Source: Sphingobacterium faecale (GTDB lineage Bacteria > Bacteroidota > Bacteroidia > Sphingobacteriales > Sphingobacteriaceae). Taken from it: a stretch of 64,000 nt of DNA. The notes beneath the pieces are model-generated. The model ran no database searches. It was not told the DNA's origin and saw only the letters and a program-made list of their open reading frames with translations. The translations under genes were made by a program, and so were the position numbers. This document shows, piece after piece, positions 8,754 to 15,409 of this stretch (position 1 is its first letter; each line of letters starts with the position of its first letter). The DNA lies in NCBI RefSeq assembly GCF_016746095.1, contig NZ_JAERTY010000011.1, positions 62,001-126,000 of the forward strand, read 5' to 3'.

Positions 8754-9227
8754 TTATTTATAAGTGTTGATTATTCTTTTTTGTGCGATAGCATATCCGT
8801 AATGCAGGTTATCATGTCCTGCAGACAGCTGGATGACTTCTTCGATCGTCGACATAGTTTCTTTGTAGGTGTCGGTAGCAAAAGGTGTGATATGATTGAA
8901 CACGCCTGTGTGGTAATCACTTTCAATTTGCTCTATCGAGGAGAGGGCTAATGCCTTTAAGTCGTTGAGCTCCTCTTGAGAGACGGTATAGGCCGGTTTA
9001 GATCCTTTGACGTAAGATTTTAGATATTTGACCTTAGCAGTATCTTCACTGATACCGGATCTTAAATAACACAAAGCAGGAGCTACCACAACAATATGCC
9101 CAAAATTCCAGATAATATTATTGTTAAATCCAGGCGGGATTTCATTGAGCTGCTCCAGCGTTAAGCTGTCAATCAATTGAATGAATGCCTTGCGCGTCTG
9201 AATGATGAATTTAAACGTGTTTTCCAT
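8754..9227 (-). CDS. DinB-superfamily protein embedded in ilv operon
   Basis: A 157-residue protein of the DinB/YfiT-like four-helix metal-binding fold. The start is placed at the ATG at 9227 (MENTFKFIIQTRKAF); the longer open frame would run back into ilvN. Visible candidate metal ligands are the His in NFGHIVVV and the His residues in AGHDNLHYGYAIAQKR near the C-terminus. Members are often thiol-dependent or unknown enzymes, and no substrate can be assigned. It sits between ilvN and ilvC with short gaps (28 and 37 bases) and must be co-transcribed with them. A role in the pathway is not implied by the sequence. Confidence 0.75.
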   Translation of the reverse strand: MENTFKFIIQTRKAFIQLIDSLTLEQLNEIPPGFNNNIIWNFGHIVVVAPALCYLRSGISEDTAKVKYLKSYVKGSKPAYTVSQEELNDLKALALSSIEQIESDYHTGVFNHITPFATDTYKETMSTIEEVIQLSAGHDNLHYGYAIAQKRIINTYK

Positions 9228-9255
9228 GTTGTTATCTAGTTCTAACCTAATCACC

Positions 9256-9846
9256 TTACATTGTAAACACTTTATCCTGTTGATCCAAGAATTCGTTTTC
9301 AACGATATCCGGTGCAGGTTCTTCCCGTTCAAATTGTTTTAATTTTGTATGGAAGCCAGCGCTGTCTTTGATGATAGCGATACGTGCACCACGGACAAAT
9401 TCGATCAAGCCATATTTTGTCAATTCCTGAGTCAGACGGTCTATCTCCTCGCGGTGTCCTGCAGTCTCAAAGACGATGTAGTCAGGACGGATCACCACGA
9501 CATTGGCGCCGTATTGACGTAACAGTCGCTCCACGTAAACTTTTTCATTGACGACATCTGCCGGTACTTTATAGAGTGCCTGTTCTTGCCAGATCAACTC
9601 TTCATTGGTGTTGAAGTAGGCTTTTAGCACCTCCACTTGCTTCTCGATTTGACGACATAGTTTACGCACAACTTCTTCGCCCTCGGCTATCAAGATTGTA
9701 AAGCGATGAATGCCTTCCACTTCTGATGGAGAAGTGTTTAAACTTTCTATATTGATTTTACGACGAGAGAATATGTTGGAGATACGACCTATCATACCTA
9801 TGGAGTTCTCTGTATATATCGTAATGGTAAATTCTTGTTTTTCCAT
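9256..9846 (-). CDS. ilvN: Acetolactate synthase small (regulatory) subunit
   Basis: Regulatory subunit of acetohydroxyacid synthase; in the family it binds valine and confers feedback control on IlvB. The 196 residues open with a clear ACT domain (EFTITIYTENSIGMIGRIS, then INIESLN) and continue with the second conserved domain (YGLIEFVRGARIAI). The length suits a two-domain IlvN/IlvH. It is separated from its catalytic partner ilvB by the four-helix-bundle gene and a 7-bp repeat array, so subunit balance may depend on how the mRNA is read or processed across that insert. Confidence 0.94.
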   Translation of the reverse strand: MEKQEFTITIYTENSIGMIGRISNIFSRRKINIESLNTSPSEVEGIHRFTILIAEGEEVVRKLCRQIEKQVEVLKAYFNTNEELIWQEQALYKVPADVVNEKVYVERLLRQYGANVVVIRPDYIVFETAGHREEIDRLTQELTKYGLIEFVRGARIAIIKDSAGFHTKLKQFEREEPAPDIVENEFLDQQDKVFTM

Positions 9847-9865
9847 TTCAAATTAAAAATTAATT

Positions 9866-9886
9866 AAGTTAAAAGTCAGAAAAGTA
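9866..9886 (+). repeat. Three heptads downstream of the four-helix-bundle gene
   Basis: In the 47-base gap between the four-helix-bundle stop and ilvN, the plus strand reads AAGTTAA, AAGTCAG, AAAAGTA. The AAGTCAG word faces the opposite way to the same word in the array at 10254-10358. In the transcript the two can pair over AAGUCAGAA/UUCUGACUU, bracketing the four-helix-bundle gene. The match is short (9 perfect pairs plus a bulged extension). Confidence 0.5.
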
Positions 9887-9893
9887 TAGCCTT

Positions 9894-10253
9894 TTAATTC
9901 TTGCTCTTAACTATTATTGTAACTAAAATCCTTATTATTTCGTCCGTTTCTTTCAGTAGTTCAGGTATCTTTTCGCTATCAGTTAATATGGTTTCGTTGA
10001 TCAGCTTCAACCAATATTCCGTTTCTTTAGCAGATTTAAGAGCTATGATATGAAATTTAAGAAAGTCATTCTTCGATGATCCTGCTTTTCCTTCCGTTAT
10101 ATTTGCACCTATGGAAGTAGCACTCCTGACAAGCTGATCAAAAACAGAGTGAAAAATACGTTCAAAAGAAGAGTCTTTTACGAAAAGAACGATGCTTTTG
10201 GAGAATTCAAAAGCTCTATCCTTAATATCAAAAATCCTTTTATTAGCCTCCAT
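9894..10253 (-). CDS. Four-helix bundle protein, 23S-rRNA intervening-sequence type
   Basis: A 119-residue all-helical protein of the S23/IVS family (TIGR02436 type), recognisable from RSATSIGANITEG and KNDFLKFHIIALKSAKETEY. Relatives are encoded inside intervening sequences of 23S rRNA genes and include Avd, the accessory protein of diversity-generating retroelements; the molecular role of stand-alone copies is unknown. Here it interrupts the usual ilvB-ilvN pair. Its ATG is directly preceded by 15 seven-base repeats filling the whole gap to ilvB, and it is followed by three inverted heptads. The setting suggests an inserted cassette; no reverse transcriptase or transposase is present nearby. 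Confidence 0.88.
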   Translation of the reverse strand: MEANKRIFDIKDRAFEFSKSIVLFVKDSSFERIFHSVFDQLVRSATSIGANITEGKAGSSKNDFLKFHIIALKSAKETEYWLKLINETILTDSEKIPELLKETDEIIRILVTIIVKSKN

Positions 10254-10358
10254 TTCTAACTTCTAGTTTTTTACTTCTGACTTCCTACTTCTGACTTCCT
10301 ACTTCTGACTTCCTACTTCTGACTTCCTACTTCTGACTTCCTACTTCTGACTTCCTAC
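10254..10358 (-). repeat. Array of 15 heptads filling the ilvB / four-helix-bundle gap
   Basis: From the base before the ATG of the four-helix-bundle gene to the ilvB stop, the sequence is exactly 15 units of 7 bases. On the minus strand GTAGGAA and GTCAGAA alternate six times each (a perfect 14-bp unit six times over), followed by GTAAAAA, ACTAGAA and GTTAGAA. The TAG stop codon of ilvB lies in the first GTAGGAA unit, so the gene ends inside the array. There are no spacers, so this is not a CRISPR. Copy number is likely to vary between strains. Confidence 0.95.
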
Positions 10359-12103
10359 TTCAATCGTATCTCCGACACACTTGTTCCTTGTGCAACCATA
10401 GGGAATACATTGTTTTCCTTTCCTACCATTACTTCCAATAGATAAGAACCGTCGTGATTGAGCATAGTTTCTAGCGCTCCACGTAAGTCTTTCCTTTCGG
10501 AAATCTTATTGCCGTCAATATAGTAACCTTTTGCAACGGCTACAAAATCTGGACTGGTGATGTTCACGAACGAGTAACGTTTGTCATGAAAGAGCTGTTG
10601 CCATTGGCGTACCATTCCCAAGAACTCATTGTTCAGAATAAGTATTTTTACTTTGGCACCAAATTGCATGATTGTCCCTAATTCCTGGATAGTCATCTGT
10701 ATCCCACCATCGCCAATAATAGCGACAACATCACGATGCGGTGCGCCATACCATGCTCCGATTGCAGCTGGTAACCCAAAGCCCATGGTGCCTAATCCAC
10801 CAGAAGTAACGTTGGATTTAGAGCTGTTAAATTTGGCATAGCGACAGGTGACCATTTGGTGCTGGCCGACATCAGTAACGATGACTGCATCGCCCCCTGT
10901 GAGGTCATTTAATACCTTTATTACTTCACCCATCGTCATGACATCACCTTTGGGGTTCAACTCATCTTGGATAACTTCCTTGATTTCTTCTTTTTCCAGT
11001 TCGCGAAATTGTTGGACCCATTCCGAATGATTTCCTTTGTCAATCATTTCTGTCAATAGGGGAAGGGTCTCTTTACAGTCTCCCCACACAGGTACGGTGG
11101 ATTTGACATTTTTGTCGATTTCTGCTGGATCTATATCTAGGTGGATGACCTTAGCTTGTTTCGCATACTTATCAAGCCGCCCTGTTACACGGTCATCAAA
11201 ACGCATACCTATAGCGATGAGTACGTCACATTCATTGGTCATCACATTAGGCGCATAGTTACCATGCATACCCAACATGCCGACATGTAGTGGATGGTCT
11301 GTTTCCAATGCACTCAGTCCCATCACTGTCGTCGCAGCAGGGAAGCCACCTTTCTCTATAAAGTTTTTAAACTCCTGTTCTGCCTTTCCGAGTATGATAC
11401 CTTGTCCAAATACAACAAAGGGTTTTTTAGCAGCGTTAATTACCTTTGCGGCCTCTTCTACATACTCTTTACGTACGATAGGAGCAGGGCGGTAACTGCG
11501 CACATGATCACAGGCTTTATAACCTTTGTAGTCAAAAAGCTGTAACTGTGCATTCTTTGTGATATCTATTAACACAGGGCCTGGTCTTCCGGTGCTGGCA
11601 ATGTAAAAAGCTTTGGCTAATACACTTGGGATTTCTGTTGCATCAGTGACCTGATAGTTCCACTTGGTGACAGGGCTTGTGATATTGACCACATCCGTTT
11701 CCTGAAAAGCGTCTGTTCCTAAGAGAGAAGCAAATACTTGTCCTGTAATACAGACGATGGGGTTACTGTCAATCATAGCGTCAGCTAGTCCTGTAACAAG
11801 GTTTGTCGCTCCGGGGCCACTTGTCGCAAAAGCTACACCTACACGTCCAGATGTGCGTGCATATCCCTGTGCAGCATGAATTCCACCTTGCTCATGACGG
11901 ACCAAAATATGCTTTAAACGGTCATTATAATCATATAATGCATCGTAGATGGGCATGATGGCACCGCCCGGATAACCAAATACAGTATCCACGCCTTCGT
12001 GGGTTAATGCTTCCAATACAGCCTGAGAGCCTGTTAATTGAGAAGCCACCGTCGTTTTTTGGTTTTCCTTTGTTTCCGTTTTTTCCAGTGTACTCATATT
12101 CAT
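10355..12103 (-). CDS. ilvB: Acetolactate synthase large (catalytic) subunit
   Basis: Thiamine-diphosphate enzyme making acetolactate from two pyruvates, or acetohydroxybutyrate from pyruvate and 2-oxobutanoate. The 582 residues have the expected three domains: VFGYPGGAIMPIYDAL with the downstream HEQGG glutamate, a central FAD/nucleotide-like domain, and the ThDP motif GDGGIQMTIQELG ending in NNEFLGM. Two in-frame ATGs (12103 and 12097) are possible starts and differ by two residues. The last codons (EIRLK, TAG) run into the heptad array, so the stop codon itself is part of the repeat. Partner ilvN lies one gene further on. Confidence 0.95.
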   Translation of the reverse strand: MNMSTLEKTETKENQKTTVASQLTGSQAVLEALTHEGVDTVFGYPGGAIMPIYDALYDYNDRLKHILVRHEQGGIHAAQGYARTSGRVGVAFATSGPGATNLVTGLADAMIDSNPIVCITGQVFASLLGTDAFQETDVVNITSPVTKWNYQVTDATEIPSVLAKAFYIASTGRPGPVLIDITKNAQLQLFDYKGYKACDHVRSYRPAPIVRKEYVEEAAKVINAAKKPFVVFGQGIILGKAEQEFKNFIEKGGFPAATTVMGLSALETDHPLHVGMLGMHGNYAPNVMTNECDVLIAIGMRFDDRVTGRLDKYAKQAKVIHLDIDPAEIDKNVKSTVPVWGDCKETLPLLTEMIDKGNHSEWVQQFRELEKEEIKEVIQDELNPKGDVMTMGEVIKVLNDLTGGDAVIVTDVGQHQMVTCRYAKFNSSKSNVTSGGLGTMGFGLPAAIGAWYGAPHRDVVAIIGDGGIQMTIQELGTIMQFGAKVKILILNNEFLGMVRQWQQLFHDKRYSFVNITSPDFVAVAKGYYIDGNKISERKDLRGALETMLNHDGSYLLEVMVGKENNVFPMVAQGTSVSEIRLK

Positions 12104-12105
12104 TT

Positions 12106-12196
12106 AAGTATAAAGTAAGAAGTAGGAAGGCGTACACCTGCCTATTTCTTACCTAGTTTCTAATTTCTGACTTCTAACTTCTGACTTCTAACTTCC
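12106..12196. repeat. Facing heptad arrays and hairpin in the ilvD-ilvB spacer
   Basis: The spacer can be read entirely in one 7-base register. From the ilvB side the plus strand gives AAGTATA, AAGTAAG, AAGTAGG; from the ilvD side it gives GACTTCT and AACTTCT words in the opposite sense, ending in the unit that supplies the ilvD TAG stop. The core 12115-12152 is an imperfect 38-base palindrome with 16 of 19 positions matching. It looks like a gene-less version of the inverted arrays around the four-helix-bundle gene. Confidence 0.85.
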
Positions 12197-13896
12197 TATA
12201 AATCCGTTACACATCCCAGTGACGCGTTGGCTACTGTTTTCGCATATTTGTATAAGACCCCTTTGCTGACCTTCAGTGCGGGTTGTTTCCAGGTACTGCG
12301 ACGTTCCGCAATTATGGCATCAGTCACTTTTAGACTTATCGTGTTGTTCACCGCATCGATCTCGATGATATCGTCATCCTCAACTAAACCTATTAAACCT
12401 CCTTCATAGGCTTCTGGTGTGATGTGACCAACGACAAAACCATGTGTCCCGCCCGAGAATCTTCCGTCCGTAATCAAAGCCACCGAATTGCCTAATCCTG
12501 CACCGATGATTAATGAGGTAGGCTTCAGCATTTCGGGCATACCTGGAGCGCCTTTAGGCCCTTCATTCTTGATAACGATTACGTCTCCAGGTTTGATGCG
12601 GCCGGATGATACACCTGCTACAAGGTCATGTTCCCCATCAAATACACGCGCAGGGCCTACGAATTTCTCCCCTTCCTTACCCGATATTTTGGCAACAGAG
12701 CCTTGCTCGGCCAGGTTACCGTATAATATCTGTAAGTGCCCTGTTGCTTTGATAGGCTTGTTTAAAGGCTGAATAATAGGTTGCTCATAATCCATAATGG
12801 ATCGTACCCCTTCTAGGTTCTCTGCCAATGTTTTACCTGTCACGGTTATACATTCGCCATGCAGCAAGCCTTCATTTAATAAATATTTTAACACGGCTGG
12901 TACACCGCCATAGTTGTGTAGATCCTGCATCAAGTATTTGCCAGATGGCTTGAGGTCTGCCAATACCGGAGTCTCGTCAGACATACGTTGAAAATCGTCT
13001 GGCGTAATATCTACACCGACGGCATGTCCCATGGCAATAAAGTGCAAAACGGCATTGGTTGACCCACCAAGTATCACAATAGTACGTATTGCATTCTCAA
13101 ATGCCTTTCGCGTCATGATATCAGAAGGCTTAATGTCTTTTTCCAAAAGGATGCGGATGTATTTGCCAACTTCTAGACACTCTTTTTGTTTTTCTTCAGA
13201 TACTGCCGGATTAGAAGATGAATAGGGAAGGCTCATGCCTAGCGCTTCAATGGCCGAAGCCATGGTATTTGCAGTATACATGCCACCGCAGGCTCCCGCT
13301 CCTGGGCAGGTATGACGTATTACACCGTCATAGTCTTCATCCGATATGTTACCAGCGATCTTCTTTCCTAACGCTTCAAATGCAGACACAATATTCAGCT
13401 CTTCTCCTTTATAATGTCCTGGTGCGATAGTTCCTCCATAAACCATAATAGCAGGGCGGTTCAATCGGCCCATAGCCATAATAGCGCCAGGCATATTCTT
13501 GTCACAACCGGGGATAGCGACTACACCATCATAATATTGACCACCACAGATGGTCTCTATACTGTCTGCGATTACGTCGCGAGAGACTAGAGAGTAGCGC
13601 ATACCATCTGTACCGTTACTCATACCGTCACTGACACCGATTGTGCCAAATGTCAATCCCACAAGATTATTGCTCCATATACCTTTTTTGACAACTTGTG
13701 CCAAATCATTTAGATGCATGTTACAGGTGTTCCCATCATAGCCCATACTAGCGATTCCTACCTGCGCTTTATCCATATCCGCGTCAGTAAGGCCGATCCC
13801 GTAGAGCATAGCTTTTGCCGCAGGTTGTGTCTCATCCTGGGTAAATATTCTACTGTACTTGTTTAATGTCTTTTCGTTATCAGATGATGACTTCAT
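12196..13896 (-). CDS. ilvD: Dihydroxy-acid dehydratase
   Basis: Iron-sulfur dehydratase that forms the 2-oxo acids of the valine and isoleucine branches. The 566 residues contain the cluster cysteines in GNTCNMHLND, GCDKNMPGA and CPGAGACGGMYTANTMAS, and the C-terminal TDGRFSGGTHGF active-site segment. The length matches bacterial IlvD. Its ATG overlaps the end of ilvE by 17 bases, which indicates tight coupling. The TAG stop is formed by the first unit of the following repeat array. Confidence 0.97.
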   Translation of the reverse strand: MKSSSDNEKTLNKYSRIFTQDETQPAAKAMLYGIGLTDADMDKAQVGIASMGYDGNTCNMHLNDLAQVVKKGIWSNNLVGLTFGTIGVSDGMSNGTDGMRYSLVSRDVIADSIETICGGQYYDGVVAIPGCDKNMPGAIMAMGRLNRPAIMVYGGTIAPGHYKGEELNIVSAFEALGKKIAGNISDEDYDGVIRHTCPGAGACGGMYTANTMASAIEALGMSLPYSSSNPAVSEEKQKECLEVGKYIRILLEKDIKPSDIMTRKAFENAIRTIVILGGSTNAVLHFIAMGHAVGVDITPDDFQRMSDETPVLADLKPSGKYLMQDLHNYGGVPAVLKYLLNEGLLHGECITVTGKTLAENLEGVRSIMDYEQPIIQPLNKPIKATGHLQILYGNLAEQGSVAKISGKEGEKFVGPARVFDGEHDLVAGVSSGRIKPGDVIVIKNEGPKGAPGMPEMLKPTSLIIGAGLGNSVALITDGRFSGGTHGFVVGHITPEAYEGGLIGLVEDDDIIEIDAVNNTISLKVTDAIIAERRSTWKQPALKVSKGVLYKYAKTVANASLGCVTDL

Positions 13897-14770
13897 AATT
13901 TTCTTGTTCTAAGACTAAATTTTTATATTTTCTTTGAATAGATGCGCCGATACTGTGTTCCCATTCTTCTTTGTAGGTGACATGATCGACTTGTTTAATC
14001 CCGATAATCTCTGCAGCAGTGCCACTTAGAAAGGCACTGTCTGCAGTATATATATCCTGGATGGTTAGTTTTTTTTCAATAATGTCAAAACCCAATTCTT
14101 TACAGATATTGATAACGGTTTGACGGGTGATTCCTGGGAATACATTTTCCAAAGGAGGGGTGAATATTTTGAAATCCTTCTCGATAAAGATATTCTCACT
14201 CGAAGCCTGCGCTACAAACCCTTCCTGGTCTAGTAGAAGTGCTTCGTCAAATCCATGGCGTTGTGCATCACTAGTCGCCAATATCGAGTTGATATACTGC
14301 CCTGAAGCTTTTGCTTCAATAGGAAATGATTTTGCATTTGGACGCTCAATAGACGATATGTTTACGCGCAGTAGATTCTGACCAAGATAAGGTCCCCATT
14401 CCCAAGCGGCAATCATAATATTTGCTTGATCCGAAGATGTAAGATGCATGTTCGAACCAGAAAACACCAATGGTCTGATGTAGGCAGCACGGAGGTTATT
14501 AGATTCTAAGAGCTCGTATGTTTTCTCTATTAAGGTACGATTGTCCCAAGTGTAGGGTAGTCTTAATGCTTCACAGGATTTCCTCAACCGTTCAAAGTGT
14601 GCTTCGGCTTTGAATATACGTGTGCCATTGTGCGTATTGTATGCACGTAGTCCTTCAAAAGCGCCATAGCCATAGTGTAAAGATTGTCCAAATAAATCCA
14701 CACCAGCCTGGTCGGCTTTCACAAACTCATCGTTAAGATAGACTAATGTGTTTTGATTATAGTACTGCAT
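13880..14770 (-). CDS. ilvE: Branched-chain amino acid aminotransferase
   Basis: Class IV PLP aminotransferase performing the last step to leucine, isoleucine and valine. The 296 residues show GLRAYNTHNGTRIF, the PLP-lysine region EAKASGQYINSI, the conserved ASSENIFIEKD and FLSGTAAEI. The start MQYYNQNTLVYLNDEFVKAD at the ATG at 14770 suits the family. It is the first gene of the operon and lies 385 bases downstream of atpC on the same strand, behind a strong terminator, so it needs its own promoter in that gap. Confidence 0.95.
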   Translation of the reverse strand: MQYYNQNTLVYLNDEFVKADQAGVDLFGQSLHYGYGAFEGLRAYNTHNGTRIFKAEAHFERLRKSCEALRLPYTWDNRTLIEKTYELLESNNLRAAYIRPLVFSGSNMHLTSSDQANIMIAAWEWGPYLGQNLLRVNISSIERPNAKSFPIEAKASGQYINSILATSDAQRHGFDEALLLDQEGFVAQASSENIFIEKDFKIFTPPLENVFPGITRQTVINICKELGFDIIEKKLTIQDIYTADSAFLSGTAAEIIGIKQVDHVTYKEEWEHSIGASIQRKYKNLVLEQENYEVII

Positions 14771-14773
14771 ACA

Positions 14774-14830
14774 TTACTTTTTTTTAGGATAATTCCACCA
14801 TTCCAAAATGCTTTCATTTTGTCCTTTCAT
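14774..14830 (-). other. Possible 18-codon upstream ORF before ilvE
   Basis: An ATG at 14830 opens a short frame on the minus strand encoding MKGQNESILEWWNYPKKK, with the TAA stop three bases before the ilvE ATG. It could be a leader peptide coupled to ilvE. It is not rich in Ile, Leu or Val codons (one Ile, one Leu), so it does not look like a classical ilv attenuator leader. It may also be chance. Confidence 0.25.
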
Positions 14831-15100
14831 TCACATCCTCAAGTTAGCCCGATTTAAAATTCTATACAATAGGCAAATAGAGTATTTTGAAAAAGTTTAT
14901 TATTTTAATCAGATGTCCCTGTTTTTATTTATAGTTTGTTTGTTTTTGGTTAATCAAAATTTAATTTTGTTCAACGTGAACCATATTTAAAATTGGTTCA
15001 TTTGTTAAAAAATATTGATTTTTGAAAAAGAGGCAGAATTCTTCTTAAAAAGATAGAGACTGCGTAAAACTTTTATAAAAATGCCTTTTGTGAAACCCAT
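14831..15100. promoter_or_regulatory. ilv operon control region with GTTCA inverted repeats
   Basis: This AT-rich gap between the atpC terminator and ilvE must hold the operon promoter, but I see no clean TAnnTTTG box. It does contain three related half-sites: GTTCA and TGAAC spaced by ACG (14969-14981), and TGAACCA (14977-14983) facing TGGTTCA (14994-15000) across 10 AT-rich bases. Overlapping dyads like these are typical of a repressor or Lrp-type binding site. The regulator is not identifiable from this window. Confidence 0.5.
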
Positions 15101-15143
15101 AAAAAAAGCCCTTAAAACTTTGAAGTCTTAAGGGCTTTTTTTT
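15101..15143 (-). terminator. Strong terminator after atpC
   Basis: GCCCTTAA (15108-15115) pairs with TTAAGGGC (15128-15135), with the inner ACTT/AAGT extending the stem. Runs of T follow on both strands, so it can work in both directions. It separates atpDC from the ilv operon. Confidence 0.9.
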
Positions 15144-15156
15144 ATCGTTTCTTTTT

Positions 15157-15408
15157 CTATTCCTGCACAATTCCTTCTGCTAAAACGATGATATTGTTGT
15201 CCTTTACTTCAACCACACCACCTTTAATAATAATGACGTGTTCGACACTACTAATATCCTTAATAATGACTTTTCCATCGTCTAGCGTAGACACAATAGC
15301 AGCATGCCCCTTCAAAATTTGAAAAGAGCCTGCAGATCCTGGTACCGTAACCGCTGTAACGTCACCTTCGTAAGCTAATTTGTCTGGTGTTATTATTGTT
15401 AATTTCAT
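15157..15408 (-). CDS. atpC: ATP synthase epsilon subunit, beta-sandwich domain only
   Basis: Central-stalk epsilon subunit of F1. The 83 residues cover only the N-terminal beta sandwich (MKLTIITPDKLAYEGDVTAV, GSAGSFQILKGHAA). The C-terminal two-helix domain that inhibits ATP hydrolysis in the usual 130-140-residue subunit is absent. Short epsilon subunits are known in Bacteroidota, so this is probably normal and not a truncation. It lies one base after the atpD stop. Confidence 0.93.
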   Translation of the reverse strand: MKLTIITPDKLAYEGDVTAVTVPGSAGSFQILKGHAAIVSTLDDGKVIIKDISSVEHVIIIKGGVVEVKDNNIIVLAEGIVQE

Positions 15409-15409
15409 A

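Noticed and set aside
9894..10253. Diversity-generating retroelement accessory gene (avd)
   Set aside because: The protein fold is related, but no reverse transcriptase, template repeat or variable repeat is seen in the surrounding operon.
10273..10356. CRISPR array
   Set aside because: Repeats are 7 or 14 bases with no unique spacers and no cas genes nearby.
14774..14830. Classical ilv attenuator leader peptide
   Set aside because: The short ORF has only one Ile and one Leu codon and no terminator hairpin between it and ilvE.
14808..14990. 60-residue plus-strand open frame before atpC
   Set aside because: It is a hydrophobic, AT-driven frame in the ilv control region with no domain and no promoter.
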